Assembly: GCA_021234155.1 (NCBI GenBank)
Contig: JAJEKV010000016.1
Location: 1,238,001-1,302,000, forward strand
Reading direction: 5' to 3'
Length of the DNA stretch: 64,000 nt
Origin: Isoetes taiwanensis
Lineage: Eukaryota > Streptophyta > Lycopodiopsida > Isoetales > Isoetaceae
Positions within the stretch are counted from its first letter, which is position 1, and every line of letters begins with the position of its first letter. Shown one piece after another: positions 10,739 to 22,059 of the stretch. Both the position numbers and the translations under genes were made by a program. The notes below the pieces were generated by a model, which worked only from the letters and a program-made list of their open reading frames with translations, was not told the DNA's origin and did no database searches.

Positions 10739-12322
10739 CTTATAAAAGCAATGCCTTAGCAATAACTTTCACCTACTTTCCCAACATATATACTTAGCTT
10801 CTGCTGCAAATCTGAAAGGAATTATGACTTCTGATATAATTGAATAAAACAACTCAACAAAAGAAACCCATGGACCTGAACAAATTTGAGAAGACACTCG
10901 GCTAAATCTTGAAGAATAATAAGCAAAGATGTTGCAAATTGTTTTGCAAATTGAAACCACTGGATGTTAAATATGCCAGGGAGTTGTCAAATCTGGCAAA
11001 TTTGCTCTTCAAGAAAACCAAAATCCTCATGCACAAAATCAAAACTGGCAGGCTAGAAGATCTTTTACCTTCTACAAATTCAATCTCATTTCCTCTAGAG
11101 ATGACAAACTGAAAAGCCCAAACAAATCCTTTGATTTTGTACATAATTTATGTTCCAAATCCATAGGCCTATCCCTAAACTTTTTTCCAGCTAGACATTG
11201 GATGAAGAACTTCCACACATGGTTAATTCTTCATCCGGCATCAATTGCTTTTTTTTTGCATTCTAAACTGTGTATCTATCAAGTCCCTTGTATATGTTGG
11301 ACTTCTCCAACTGGCATGGCAGACCGCTCATTCTACTACATTATAGGACTGTAGTATAGTTAGCTGTACTGTTAGACAACCCGAATTGAAAACACCACCC
11401 CATCTGCTAGAAACCTTCCACATTTCTTCTTTTCTCAATTAAGGGTCCGTTGTCCTTTCCAATTGGGTCCTGCTGTGTCACTAAAACTAGATTTTATTGT
11501 TCCATGATCAAATATACTTTGGAGGTCCGATATGCCCGGATGCTCGAAGCTTCTGTTGGATGCCGAGATGTGGACCCCAGATTGGAAAACGCACAATTAT
11601 TTTTTCTAAAACAAAAAAAAGAAAAAAGAAAAAGAGAACCAACTATTTTTTTATTTTATTTTTCCAGCAAGGACTCTTTTTACGATGACAGGTAAGAGAG
11701 AGAATCACCCAAACTTAATTATATATGTGTAGCTATTTTATTTTATGTGTGCCATTAAATATTACAAGTATACTATGCATTCTTGATCAACCTTCACGAC
11801 TTTGCACCATGGAATAAAAAATAATCCTAAACGTACTATATAATATCATAATACACATTCCAATATATTCCATGTCCATGATTTAAAACAATAATAGAAA
11901 GTGGATGCAACGAGTTTAGACAGAAACATTGTTCTCAATATCCTTTTTTTGATGTTATTATGAAGATATCATGTAGATGCAATGGTTTATTCATTCCCCC
12001 CCACCCCACCAACCGATGCATCAACTAGTTTCTTAGGTCACCTTAATATTTTAAATTACTACAAACCATATAACACAAATTTCTCTTCTTCCTTTCCATA
12101 AGCATTATTGGGTTTTTTACGGGTCTCTTCCTTTCCATAAGCATTATTGGGTTTCTTAGGGGTCTCGTGGATTTTTGCCTTATAGTTTCTTTTTGCTTAT
12201 TGTCATATATCATCATCTAGACACCTCCTAGAAGCTCTAAAGAAATGGCATTCAAGTGCTCTTGTAGGTGAGTTGTCAAAGATTGATATTATGAGAGGTT
12301 CCCACATGATGCACTTCAAATA
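10739..12322. other. Intergenic, AT-rich, small duplications
   Basis: No credible gene. A 39-40 bp unit containing CCTTTCCATAAGCATTATTG is duplicated in tandem at about 12087-12165. A homopurine A/G stretch lies near 11615-11640. Confidence 0.4.
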
Positions 12323-12775
12323 CCAAGAACACCATCCCATCAAATCCACGATGCACTTCAAAAACGAAAAAACAAGGGCCTTGAAATTTCGGCCCCAAAC
12401 GACTGATTCTTTCAGAGCGAAAAATGCAGCTGATCTTCACCTGATTTGCACCTTCAGATGCGATGATCTCCCTTGGCTTCACCTTCCCCTGCGAAGCGGC
12501 GCCGCCAAGAAAGGGCTACCAGAGTTCGCCGGAAAAAAAAGATCAGGGGGCAAATTTCAAGCCCCCTGTTTTTTCGTCAGGGAATTTTCACCGCCTGAAA
12601 ATTTCGCGGTGAAATTTCGGCGGCCGTTTGAACAGGCATGAACCTGGCTGGCGGCGGCCAGGAAATTTCACCGCAAAATTTTCAGGCGGTGAAAATTACC
12701 TCTTCCAAAAAACACCATCCCACCAGCCAGTTCAAAATACTAAGAATCGTCGTCCAAGTGGAATGGTGTTCTAGG
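12323..12775. mobile_element. MITE with ~40 bp internal hairpin
   Basis: The left end CCAAGAACACCATCCCA and the reverse complement of the right end CCTAGAACACCATTCCA form terminal inverted repeats about 450 bp apart. Inside, 12583-12620 and 12659-12697 are near-perfect inverted copies of a segment containing TTTTCACCGCCTGAAAATTT, so the transcript or single strand would fold into a long GC-containing stem. No target duplication could be fixed and no ORF belongs to a transposase. Confidence 0.6.
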
Positions 12776-12993
12776 TTTTTTAATTACAATAATATGTTTA
12801 GAGGCAAATCAAAACTTGGGTAATTTTCTACTGTAATATTGGGCAATACATTTTACATTCACAATATTTGTTGTAAAGAGGGTTACTGCATCATTCATCT
12901 CTTCTAATTAAAATGTCGTTTGCATGCCTCGGGCAGTTCCTACATTATTTGGCATGCTATCAATTTTCCACCCCAAATATGGTGATAGCCTCC
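12776..12993. other. Spacer 3' of the RecX gene
   Basis: AT-rich DNA between the MITE and the RecX stop codon; probably its 3' UTR and terminator region. Nothing specific was recognised. Confidence 0.3.
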
Positions 12994-14008
12994 CTAACCT
13001 TGCTCGTCTAGTTGTCCATATCCTAGCTCCTCTAGTTGGCCAACATCATGCTCTAACTCCAGGGATGCCACAGCTTTTAATACTTTCCCAATAACATTCC
13101 AGTTGAAACCTCTCCTACCTAACCAACCAATTAAGCGTCGTTTTCTAGTCTCATCTGAAATATTTCCACCCCGCTGCCACTGCTTTGATGCTTGCATCAG
13201 TAGTTGTTCCTGGGCTGACTTTGACATGCCCCATGTAGTTTCTTCCATATCTTCAGCAGACTCTTTGTGAAAAACTGATACAATAGCATCATGCACATTG
13301 TCACCGCTCACTCCTTTTCTTTTAAGTTCCTGGAACAAAATAACTAATTTTAGTTGGTATTCTATTAAGAACAAACAGGCAGGACTGCTGCTTCTATATT
13401 GGCCTACCTCCTTTATGCGTTTTGGTCCCCAACTCCGGCCTTCCCAATGAGAGCGGGTAAAAATTTCAGCATAACTTTTATCACTCTGTAGACCACTGTA
13501 GGGCATGCATTTGCATTTATAATGTGGAGTTTGCAAAATTACTTAAACAATAGATGCTTTTTATGGGCGTACCTATTTTGAATCTCCAGGATTGCTTTGT
13601 CAATGGCCGAATGGGAATACATCTTCTTCCTAAGTTTCTTCCTCAATTCAGCAGCTGTCTGTTCTCTGTCAAAGTTATCGCCTTGCTTGACTGCCATATA
13701 AATCTTAATTGACATTCAGTTACAAAATGAAATTTACCCTCTGCCAAGCAAATGCAGGGCCTTGATCTTAGCAGCAGCCACCTCTCTCGGGCTTGAAAAT
13801 CGATCTGATTCTTCATTCCAATTGTTCCTTGAAACCATGTTAATCCCTTCAGGACCAATAGAGCGATTGTCTTTTGCACCATCATCTACAAGATTACTGT
13901 TCGCACGTGTTTCTTGCAGGTTTGGTTCATTTACTAATGTTTCCAACTCCTTATTATGGCCTGCTGACTTCAATCTACGCTTCTGCTGTCCATATTTACT
14001 GGCATTCA
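12994..14008 (-). CDS. RECX: RecX-family regulator, plant split gene (5' end uncertain)
   Basis: Four minus-strand exons join in frame: 14008-13738, 13665-13573, 13495-13408 and 13329-12994. Each has a GT donor and an AG acceptor. The joins give the RecX three-helix repeats: ALHLLGRG joined to EQTAAELRKKLRKKMYSHSA; then SDKSYAEIFTRSHWEGRSWG with PKRIKE joined to ELKRKGVSGDNV; then KRRLIGWLGRRGFNW. The first exon has a disordered, charged N-terminal part and begins at an acceptor (TGTGCAG), so an upstream exon with a start codon and probable organelle transit peptide is missing or unrecognised. Bacterial RecX binds RecA and modulates recombination. Plant copies are presumed to act with organelle RecA. 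No stop interrupts the joined frame, so the gene may be functional. Confidence 0.8.
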
Positions 14009-17000
14009 CTGCACATGTCTTTATCAGAAAAAAAGATAATACACCACAAGAGATTCCATGATGCATCACAATGGGAGCAATATATGTGGAGCGTGTTCTT
14101 CCCCTCATCTATAGAAGGAGAAGACACAGTAAATGCACTCTTGAAATTGACATCCGTGTCTTACATGTGCATCATGCACTATGGCACGATCTGCCTCAAT
14201 AGTAATTTATAAGCAAGGTACATACATCATTGGGATCGGAAGCAGCTTATGTTAGTTTTGTAACTCATAGCCCAGGATGCCTTGAATTGACATTTCATTA
14301 TTGGTCCAACTTCCCCTTCATACCCTTACAGCATTTCAAATAGTAAACGATCTGATAAAACGAATGCCTCACTATCCAGAACATGGACCCTGCTATCTGG
14401 TAGGCTATAACAAGGCTGTCAAAGTACCTATAATGTTTGCATCATGGATAAAATTCCGTGCAGAAATATATTTTCCCTTCATTTTCAAACACTAAATTTA
14501 AGGTAATTCCGTGCAGAAATATATTTTCCCTTCATTTTCAAACACTAAATTTAAGGTGCCTTCAACTTAACTTCTTAAACTAACCTGGACTCTGACGTGT
14601 GAAGTTATCCAGAATATTTTCTGCAGCCTTTGGGAGGTAGTGGAACAACAACAAAATGTTGGGCGTCTTTGTCCTACATGGATTCCTGCATTTATAGATG
14701 TGGTTAACTTCTGATGAAGCTCCAGCCTGAATCATCTTATGTCAAACACTGCTTGAGATGGTTAGAATCTTCCAATTCACTCCAAATTAAAATAACAATA
14801 TGGGAAGGTTAAACTAGGCCAACTTACAAACTCTAAGTGTTAATATAATACAAACTTTTGTTCTTCTAATGCAGTCAACCAGTCTCAAAGAAGTTCAGAC
14901 ATTAATCCACAGGTTACTACTGCTGGTATAGTGATTAGGTTCATTGGTCTAGCATTGGTGACATCATATGTCCAACTGATACTTTGAAGCCATTACATTC
15001 ATGGCGCTTTTTAATCTCTAACAGGTGGCTAATAACTTGCAAGAATCTTGGCTACCCAAAAGGATACATCCCCATGGACGATGGATATCCCATAGCAAAT
15101 TACTTATTTCCATCCTTATTCCTGTTTCTGTTTGGGAGAATTAATATGAATGTTTGCATTGTTAGGCATAAAGCATATTAGATACTACAACATAAAGAAA
15201 TTGATGCTAAAAACTTCCATTGCAATTTCAACGACACTAGGTAGGTTTCATCATACAACTTCTTTTAGCTTTAGTAAGGGTAGGAAAGAGCTACGTTGAT
15301 AAGGTTCCATGAATACAAGATGTTTATGGCACCAACATGGTTGCGCCATATCAGTGATGTAATTTGCATCTTTATGATGGAGGATCTGTCAGCAAAACCT
15401 AAGCTCCAGATTATTGGATGTATATTGGCACTATGCAAGCTATCTGTAGCTTCTTTGATGAGTATTTTTGTATCTGAGGCTCCTTCGTTCCAATGGCAGC
15501 AATTCCAAAACTTACCTTCTCCCAACTAAATCGTAAAAAAAAAGCAAGCAACTGTACCAAATTATAAAACAAAAGCAAGCAACTTTACCGAGAAGTCTAT
15601 AATTAATTTCCTGACAATTTTGAACGAAGAGACTTCAAAAATATCTTCTCAGATTGCCCATTCCTTACCATGGAAAGGAGAGGCATACAACGCATGACAG
15701 AGACTTCGTTGCAGTCCGAAACTTTAACGTCTGCAGGCAGAAAAGAAGCCAAATTAGATTTCGTTCTAAAACCATTAATTCAAAGAAACGACAAGAACTT
15801 ATACCGGAGAAAATGCGGAACCACAAGCTACACAAATGAAGGCCATAAATTATTTAAAATATTCTTCAGCTAACAAATATGTGAGAAAACCCAGTCGATC
15901 CAAAATGCCCACCGTGTACATCGCACGCAATATTTTCTTTCACAAAAGGGTCACAAGTGGATGTACAGAATGTATTTCTTCTTATTCTCTACCAGCGCTT
16001 GTCAACACTCCAGGACTTATTCCAGTAGCATTTCCAGGGCTCGACACCAAACCTCTCAACAAATATCCTTCGGCTCTGTAACAAAGGCATCTGGTTGTTT
16101 GGAAAACCCGCTTGCCGAGTCGTATAGGCTCTAAACACTACAGGTAACGTCTTTTTTTGAGTTGCCCCTAATGGGGCAAATCCTCGTTCAAGTGGGTTTG
16201 TGGCATATTACAGGTGCTAGTATGTATATGCCTGGCTGTCACACAACTGATTTGTGTTGGATGTAGGTATTCAAGAAGTAATTGTTGTTTCAAATTTGCT
16301 TGATGTTGCTCCACACTGTGTTCGAAGATATGTTCTTTTTTTTTGTCTATAATGTGGACCTTTTGGATATATGTGCTGGAAAATTAGATGAAATGGGCTG
16401 GAGGGCTTGTTTTCTCCGATGTCTCTATTATTTTCTTTAGTTGGATTTGTAGCTAAGGTGGAGATAATAGTTCATGGGAAAACTAAACCTGTATGTGAAT
16501 TGCATGTATATACAATTCCTAGTTTTGTTGTTGTGGGAAGCCTCAGCTTTAATATTTGCAGCCACCAAGCCAAAATAGGCCTTTTGGCTTACATATCCAA
16601 TTTAACATGTTGCCAGTACATGCATCGGAATAAAAGGACATATGACAGGACAAAACCCAACTAAGATGAAGGTTGCAGATGCTCAAGTCATTATTATAAT
16701 CTTACTATAATTTCAACTAATGTGAACCAAAGTACATCCTGTGAACAAACAAAAGGTACGAACTACGCACAAATTACGCATCGTAACGATTAGGCAATAG
16801 GCCTTGTATCATATCACACAAACTCCCTGAGTGCCATCAAAAGTCTAAAGCATTTTGGGGTTTTGAAAAGTTTATATTGTCACAAACATATTCCCAAAAT
16901 GGATCAACGATTAAGAACATAACACAAACTGCCATCAAAAGTCTAATACATTTCGAGTGCTTGAAAAGTCTATATCAACATTGTCACAGACATATTCCTA

Positions 17001-17148
17001 GAATAATATTCTCTAGTTCGTTAAAACGATAAACACATATTCGCTCTTAAATAATGCCATAAAGTTTTCTTTGGGAAATGGGAAGGGCAAGGCCCTAAGG
17101 TCAACGGGTGTAAATTATTAAATTGATACTAGAGGATAAAGGACTCTA
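14009..17148. other. Upstream of RecX; intergenic with local duplications
   Basis: Holds a 53 bp direct tandem duplication at 14453-14558 and two diverged copies of a ~105 bp segment at about 16820-17000 (GCCATCAAAAGTCTAA core). Overlapping open frames on both strands at 15271-15529 look weakly coding on the minus strand but match nothing I know. A missing 5' exon of RecX may be here. Confidence 0.4.
14453..14558. repeat. 53 bp tandem duplication
   Basis: Two consecutive copies of a unit starting ATTCCGTGCAGAAATATATT, apparently identical. It is a recent local duplication. Confidence 0.9.
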
Positions 17149-18129
17149 CACAACGAAAAAGATGCTCCAATACCCTAGAAAATACCCCCCAAAAATACCT
17201 AAAAAATCCCCTGTTTATGTCAAACAACAGGGGATAAAATAGATTTTTAGAATCGGGGTATTTGGCCACAATCCCCCTTTTCCGCATTTCTAAGATAATA
17301 CCCCATTACGCTTGTGTCACAATCCCCTTTTAAAAATTGTAAAATTTATACCCTGTTATCGTTTGTAAGTTCATACCCTGTTTCGAATAATACCTTGTTT
17401 TAGACTCTGTTTCAGATAATACCCTGTTTCAGATCAATACCCTGTTATCATTTGTAAGATAATACCCTGTTTCAGATAATACCCTGTTTCAAATAACATA
17501 CCCTGTTATCATTTGTAAAATAATACCATCTGTTATCTTTCGTAAGATAATACTCTTTTATTATTTGTAAGATAATGCTCATTGTTTCAATCATAACAAC
17601 AATACAATAAAGACAATCGTGCAGATCTAGCCTAATGCATGGTTGTTTGACCTATAGCCATAAAGCATATAAGATATGGTACATTCTGGCTGAGCCTATC
17701 ATTGACAGTCTGCATATGCACATGGAAGCATAGCCCAGCTGGCTCATAATGAATACATAGTTGCAGCTCTGTGAAAGTAAAACTACTCACAGAAATAGTT
17801 GGAGAGCCTTGAGAAATATACTCGTCATGAAAATCTATAAGCCAATATTCAAACATATGATTGAATGCATAAGCTCATCCAAGACATCATTATCCAAGAC
17901 AACATTTAATTCTCCCAAACCAATGGAAGACTGCCATGGTAAAGGCTCTGCAGGAACAAGCTGTAAATGACTAGCAGTAAGTCCCATTTGACGAGCCAAG
18001 ATGTGGAAAAATATGACTAATGAGCTCCAACTCAAACTGAAGATCAGAACCATAATCGTCTCTCTATTCTTCATCTTCAACAGAATTTAACACTCCCCGA
18101 GATAAATACTTGATGGAACTTTTAGATCA

Positions 18130-18960
18130 TACATCTTCTAACATTATGTTGAGCAGGATAACTCTCAAAAATACACTTGATTGCCTTTTAGACAGTTTTT
18201 CCTTTTAGAGCTTTGAGAGGTCTGTCTAACTGCTCCTCAACAAGAATATGATGTTACTTAAAGGTAGAAGATACGACCTTTAGACTTCAGGCAAAAAACC
18301 CAAGTGAAGTGTGTGCAGTCATTAGCAATAAAAGAGAAATGGCGTGCTCCTCCCAGAGATGATGTTGGCATCGGAGGCTAATACAGCAGCTCCAAAGGAA
18401 ACTCAGCCCTATAAGATGCATGTGTTGGTACCAAAAACTTCCAACAGGTCAACTTTAACGAAATCAAATGGACTCTTCTCAGTAAGGCACATATTTCCAT
18501 TCCCAAAAATAACATGTTCGTGGTTTTCGTCAAAAGTAAAACAGAAGATTAGCATTAAGTTCTGGGAGATGACTCACATTGAGAACCTTTGCTGACTGTA
18601 TCTTGAGATAGACACACATTTCCATTCCACATAGCTACCAAAATAGAATAATCTTCTTTAGGATTAGAGAGATACCTTGTTCATGTTAAGTGACAAGAAG
18701 CACCAGAATTCCTCATATAATGAGAGACTGATCATTGGCTGTGTAGGCTAGATTTCATCGAGATAAGCATAGAGGATAGAATTGCTGCAACATTAATTGC
18801 ATGGTACTGAGAAAGACGTCTGAGAAGTAGTAGAAGTAGCAGGCAACTAGAATTAGAATTCTTTAACGTCCCTCCAAACAATGATTTCTGTAACGGCCTT
18901 TTTGCCAACAGTGCCAAGACATCATACGAGATTTGTCCTTCCTTGGCCTATCATCCTGCT
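18130..18960 (-). pseudogene. Ty1/copia gag-pol relic
   Basis: Reading the minus strand from about 18960, one sees a decayed gag zinc knuckle (Cys-x2-Cys-like with Gly and RNHC). Next comes the pre-integrase motif LNVSHLPELNANLL followed by an FGNGK-like stretch, then integrase-type HTSLGFF resembling the FTWVFFLKSK region. Stops and frame changes are frequent and no LTRs were found. It lies between the captured exons of the CACTA-like element and is probably nested within an intron-derived part of it. Confidence 0.65.
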
Positions 18961-19149
18961 TCTGTTTTCGCTTGATTGACCTCAATTTTCTGTTACACTC
19001 CAACCTCTTGATTTTGTGTCTTGATCGGAAGCGTCTCAAATCAACGGCAACTAGGCTTTCTTATCTTCTGCAAGTTTGTTGCATATAAAGAGAAGGGGAC
19101 AAGAATTTAGGGTGAGATAATAACACATCATACATTGATCCGGGATCAT

Positions 19150-20500
19150 ACTCTCTAATCCAGCCTTCCATTGCCTGCCATCATGTTCCTAGAATTGCCA
19201 TTCCCTGCTGTCACTGTACCTGAAACTGGAGGAGGAGATGTAGTATCTGCTTTGGGTGCCAGAACCACACTTTCTCAACTAGTTTTGAGCACAAGCAGCT
19301 TCCCCTGCGTGACCTTGGTATTTTCTGGTCTAGGTGATGCTTGGGCCCTGTAAGATGGACTCTGAATTTGAGTAGGCTTTGGTATGCTGGAAGTCAAAAC
19401 ATCAACTGTTCTAGTTGGTTTATTGGGCTTCAGCTTTTCCCATGAGCTTGAACTCTACAAATCCCGAAAGTTACTTATTAATACACTTACATAAAACATT
19501 ACAAAACATACATGAAAACAAATTAACTAAATGGAGAATTACAATGACATTTAGCACATGTAACAGAATACTGCAAAATCGAAATTGTAACATTTTCCTT
19601 CAGCAGAGCAGAGCATGCAAGTCAATGAAACACAATGTCTAATTATATAGCAGGATGGTATTAACATGTTTCAGTACGGCTACTCATGTCACCATACAGA
19701 ATAAACAATTGTCAACTTATAATTATCTGCGGACCAAAGTCTTTTTTTCAAGTTCTCAATATATGACAGCACTAGATGGAAGTTTTAAGAGCTTCCATGT
19801 CTATTGATGATGCTTCGTATCAATGCACGGCCCATAGAACATCCATTGAAAGTCTTACAAACGCACTGAGAATAATGAACCTTCCATAGTAACTCTAACA
19901 ATGAAAAGTAGCAAACCATGGGCTTTGGAAAGGAGGGGGTGATTGGTATCAATTGCCGAGATTGTTTGAGGGCCAGCTCCTCCAAGCGTTGTGCTTCTGT
20001 GACTGTCTGCAGAAACAAGCATGACGGTAAAAATCTCATACACAGATACTGTGATGTCCTCTTATGTCATGCACAAACCTGTGGTAGTGTTCGCACTCGT
20101 GGCGGATTTTGCACCAAGGCCTCAGCCATATTTGGTTGTTATCCAGAACTCGTCAAAGGGACAGACTGCACATTCCCAATAGAGGCAGGTTCTGTAGATG
20201 AATTCCATGTTTCCAATACAGTACCTAAACTCCCCATCGAAATATTGCTTTGAGTCACCTTCTGATGCAGACAAGGGGCTCTGACAAATTGAGCGCATGC
20301 CATTCAACTTTTCCTGAGCACCAAGGAAAATTTCTGTCAAATGCAGCTTTTTGGACACGGCTTGCGAAGGCTGCACCACTGACTGGAATTGTTGCAACAT
20401 TTTCATTTGATGCCTTCTTTTCACCATTTTCAGGAATCCGTGAAGCTGAACCCATAGATCCAGCAAACGTGTTACAAGAACCATTTTGCATATGTATTTT
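19150..20500 (-). pseudogene. Captured exons of a conserved plant protein of unknown function
   Basis: Minus-strand exon 20129-20079 (MAEALVQNPPRVRTLPQ) and exon 20006 to about 19920 (TVTEAQRLEELALKQSRQLI, then PITPSFPK) join in phase 0 through a GT donor and CTGCAG acceptor. Further down, about 19450-19150 reads as a Ser/Pro-rich region containing KLLVLK and SPPPVSGTVTAGNGNSRN, with one in-frame TGA. Upstream, 20491-20255 looks like another exon. From memory, AEALVQ, QRLEELALKQSRQLIPVTPS and KLxVLKP motifs occur in that order in a plant-wide, uncharacterised nuclear-type protein. The stop and missing remainder make this a pseudogene fragment. Confidence 0.6.
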
Positions 20501-22059
20501 ACCTCATTTTATTTGCAGGAGAGGAGAAAATTCCGTCCATAGATCTGCCATGCTTTTGATAGAAAAGATTTCGCCGCCTTAGGCTAGTGCAAAGACAGTT
20601 TTGGCGAAGAGAAAGATGAACTTCTACAAGAATCTGAGCCGAACTGGCCTGCAAAGATGAAACTACACAATATAATCTGAGCCGAACTGTCCTGTGCTGT
20701 GTGCTACTCGAACTGTCTTGTGTTGTATGCCACCCTAAAGCAAAACCTGCTCAGCCGGTGATGCGGAATGGAATGACCCAACTTCCATTCCGTGTTGTAG
20801 GCTGTTACCACGTGGCGGCATAAGAATGCACGCCAGGGATATTAGTCGGTCCAGTTTCCATTTTGTGCTGAATATGCATCGATACATGTACTTTAAGAAG
20901 TACAACTAATATTATATACTCTGGGCCAAATAATTATGTGGCCAAATAACTCATAATTATTAGTTGATTAGAGTTTGTGGAGGAATTTTACTCATACTTA
21001 GTGTGCACACATAAGTCCTACACGAATGCTTGCCATAGTTATTTAGTTATATCGTGTCTGAATGAGCATCGAAAGAGAGCCAGCTAGTAATAATCTTTTT
21101 TTGATTGAAGGATGGTCCAGCTAGTAATAATCTTGACATGAATTTTAAAAGCTATTACACTTCAATGTGATTATCCATGTATGGCATGAAGCCACTCACA
21201 GAAGCATGGGTTCTTTCTTTGGATGAGACCTCTTTGAAGACAGAGTTTATCAGTTGTTTAGTCTAGAAATTCATTCCTATTCCACATAATGAAGGTAACA
21301 TTCTGGCTTATGGGCTGATCCGACCACTTACATATGACCATTTAATATTCTGAAAGTAGAACGTATTTTGAGAATGCAAACTAACTTGAGTGAATATTTA
21401 TCTAGTAGACAACCATAAAATTTGCTTTTAATTGAAGATACTTTTTTGGTTGAAAATACCCTCGTATTTATTGCAATCCTCCATTTTTTCAATCACACCC
21501 CTTTCCCCTTTCACTCAATCCCCTTTTATTCGAAAATACTCCAATCCATTTGCAAATTTCCATTTGAACTAGTCCCCCTTTTCTTGAAAATACCCCAATC
21601 CATTTGCAAATTCCCTTTTGCTCTAATCCTCTGTTGTTGAAAATACCCCACTTTGCGTTTGCAATCCCCTGATTCTACTAATTCCCCCCTTCGGATATAC
21701 TCTTTTTGCTCAAGAATGCCCTATTTCTGCTCATATTCTCCCGTACGATATACCCTTTTGTTCAAGAATTCTCCATTGCACAGAAGATAACCCATTGCTC
21801 CCGAGTCCCCCGGTTCCTCAATGGGGGATTTTCCGGGGGATGTGAGCACCTTTTTCGTTGTGTCTAGATCAAACATTAGATTAGGCATTCCATGCTCATA
21901 AAATGAATATCTTATATTATAATGTTATTGTGTAAGTGTTGGACCCAGCCCTAATTTGGGCGGCCCAGATTTGATGAAATCAATGGAAGAGATGATGCCA
22001 CGTAAGATTCTATAAGATAACTTGGTTTTTTTTTTGCTATTCTCTCTTATCTTTTCCAG

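Larger units (their letters stand above)
17149..21862. mobile_element. CACTA-like TIR element carrying gene fragments
   Basis: The left end CACAACGAAAAAGATGCTC and the reverse complement of the right end CACAACGAAAAAGGTGCTC form inverted repeats 4.7 kb apart, with TCTA directly repeated outside both (17145-17148 and 21863-21866). Subterminal DNA is packed with short repeats: AATACCCTGTTT-type at 17160-17560 and GAAAATACCCC-type, same polarity toward the end, at 21440-21830. CAC-starting ends and dense subterminal repeats fit the CACTA (En/Spm) style. The four-base duplication is unusual for CACTA (normally three), so the superfamily is tentative. The interior has no transposase. It carries exons of a conserved plant gene and a Ty1/copia relic. 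Confidence 0.65.

Noticed and set aside
18344-18595. 83-codon plus-strand ORF
   Set aside because: It lies antisense to the copia relic and has no features of its own.
17149-21862. An intact minus-strand host gene spanning this interval
   Set aside because: Only a few exons are present, one has a stop, and inverted repeats with flanking duplications bracket the whole; capture explains it better.
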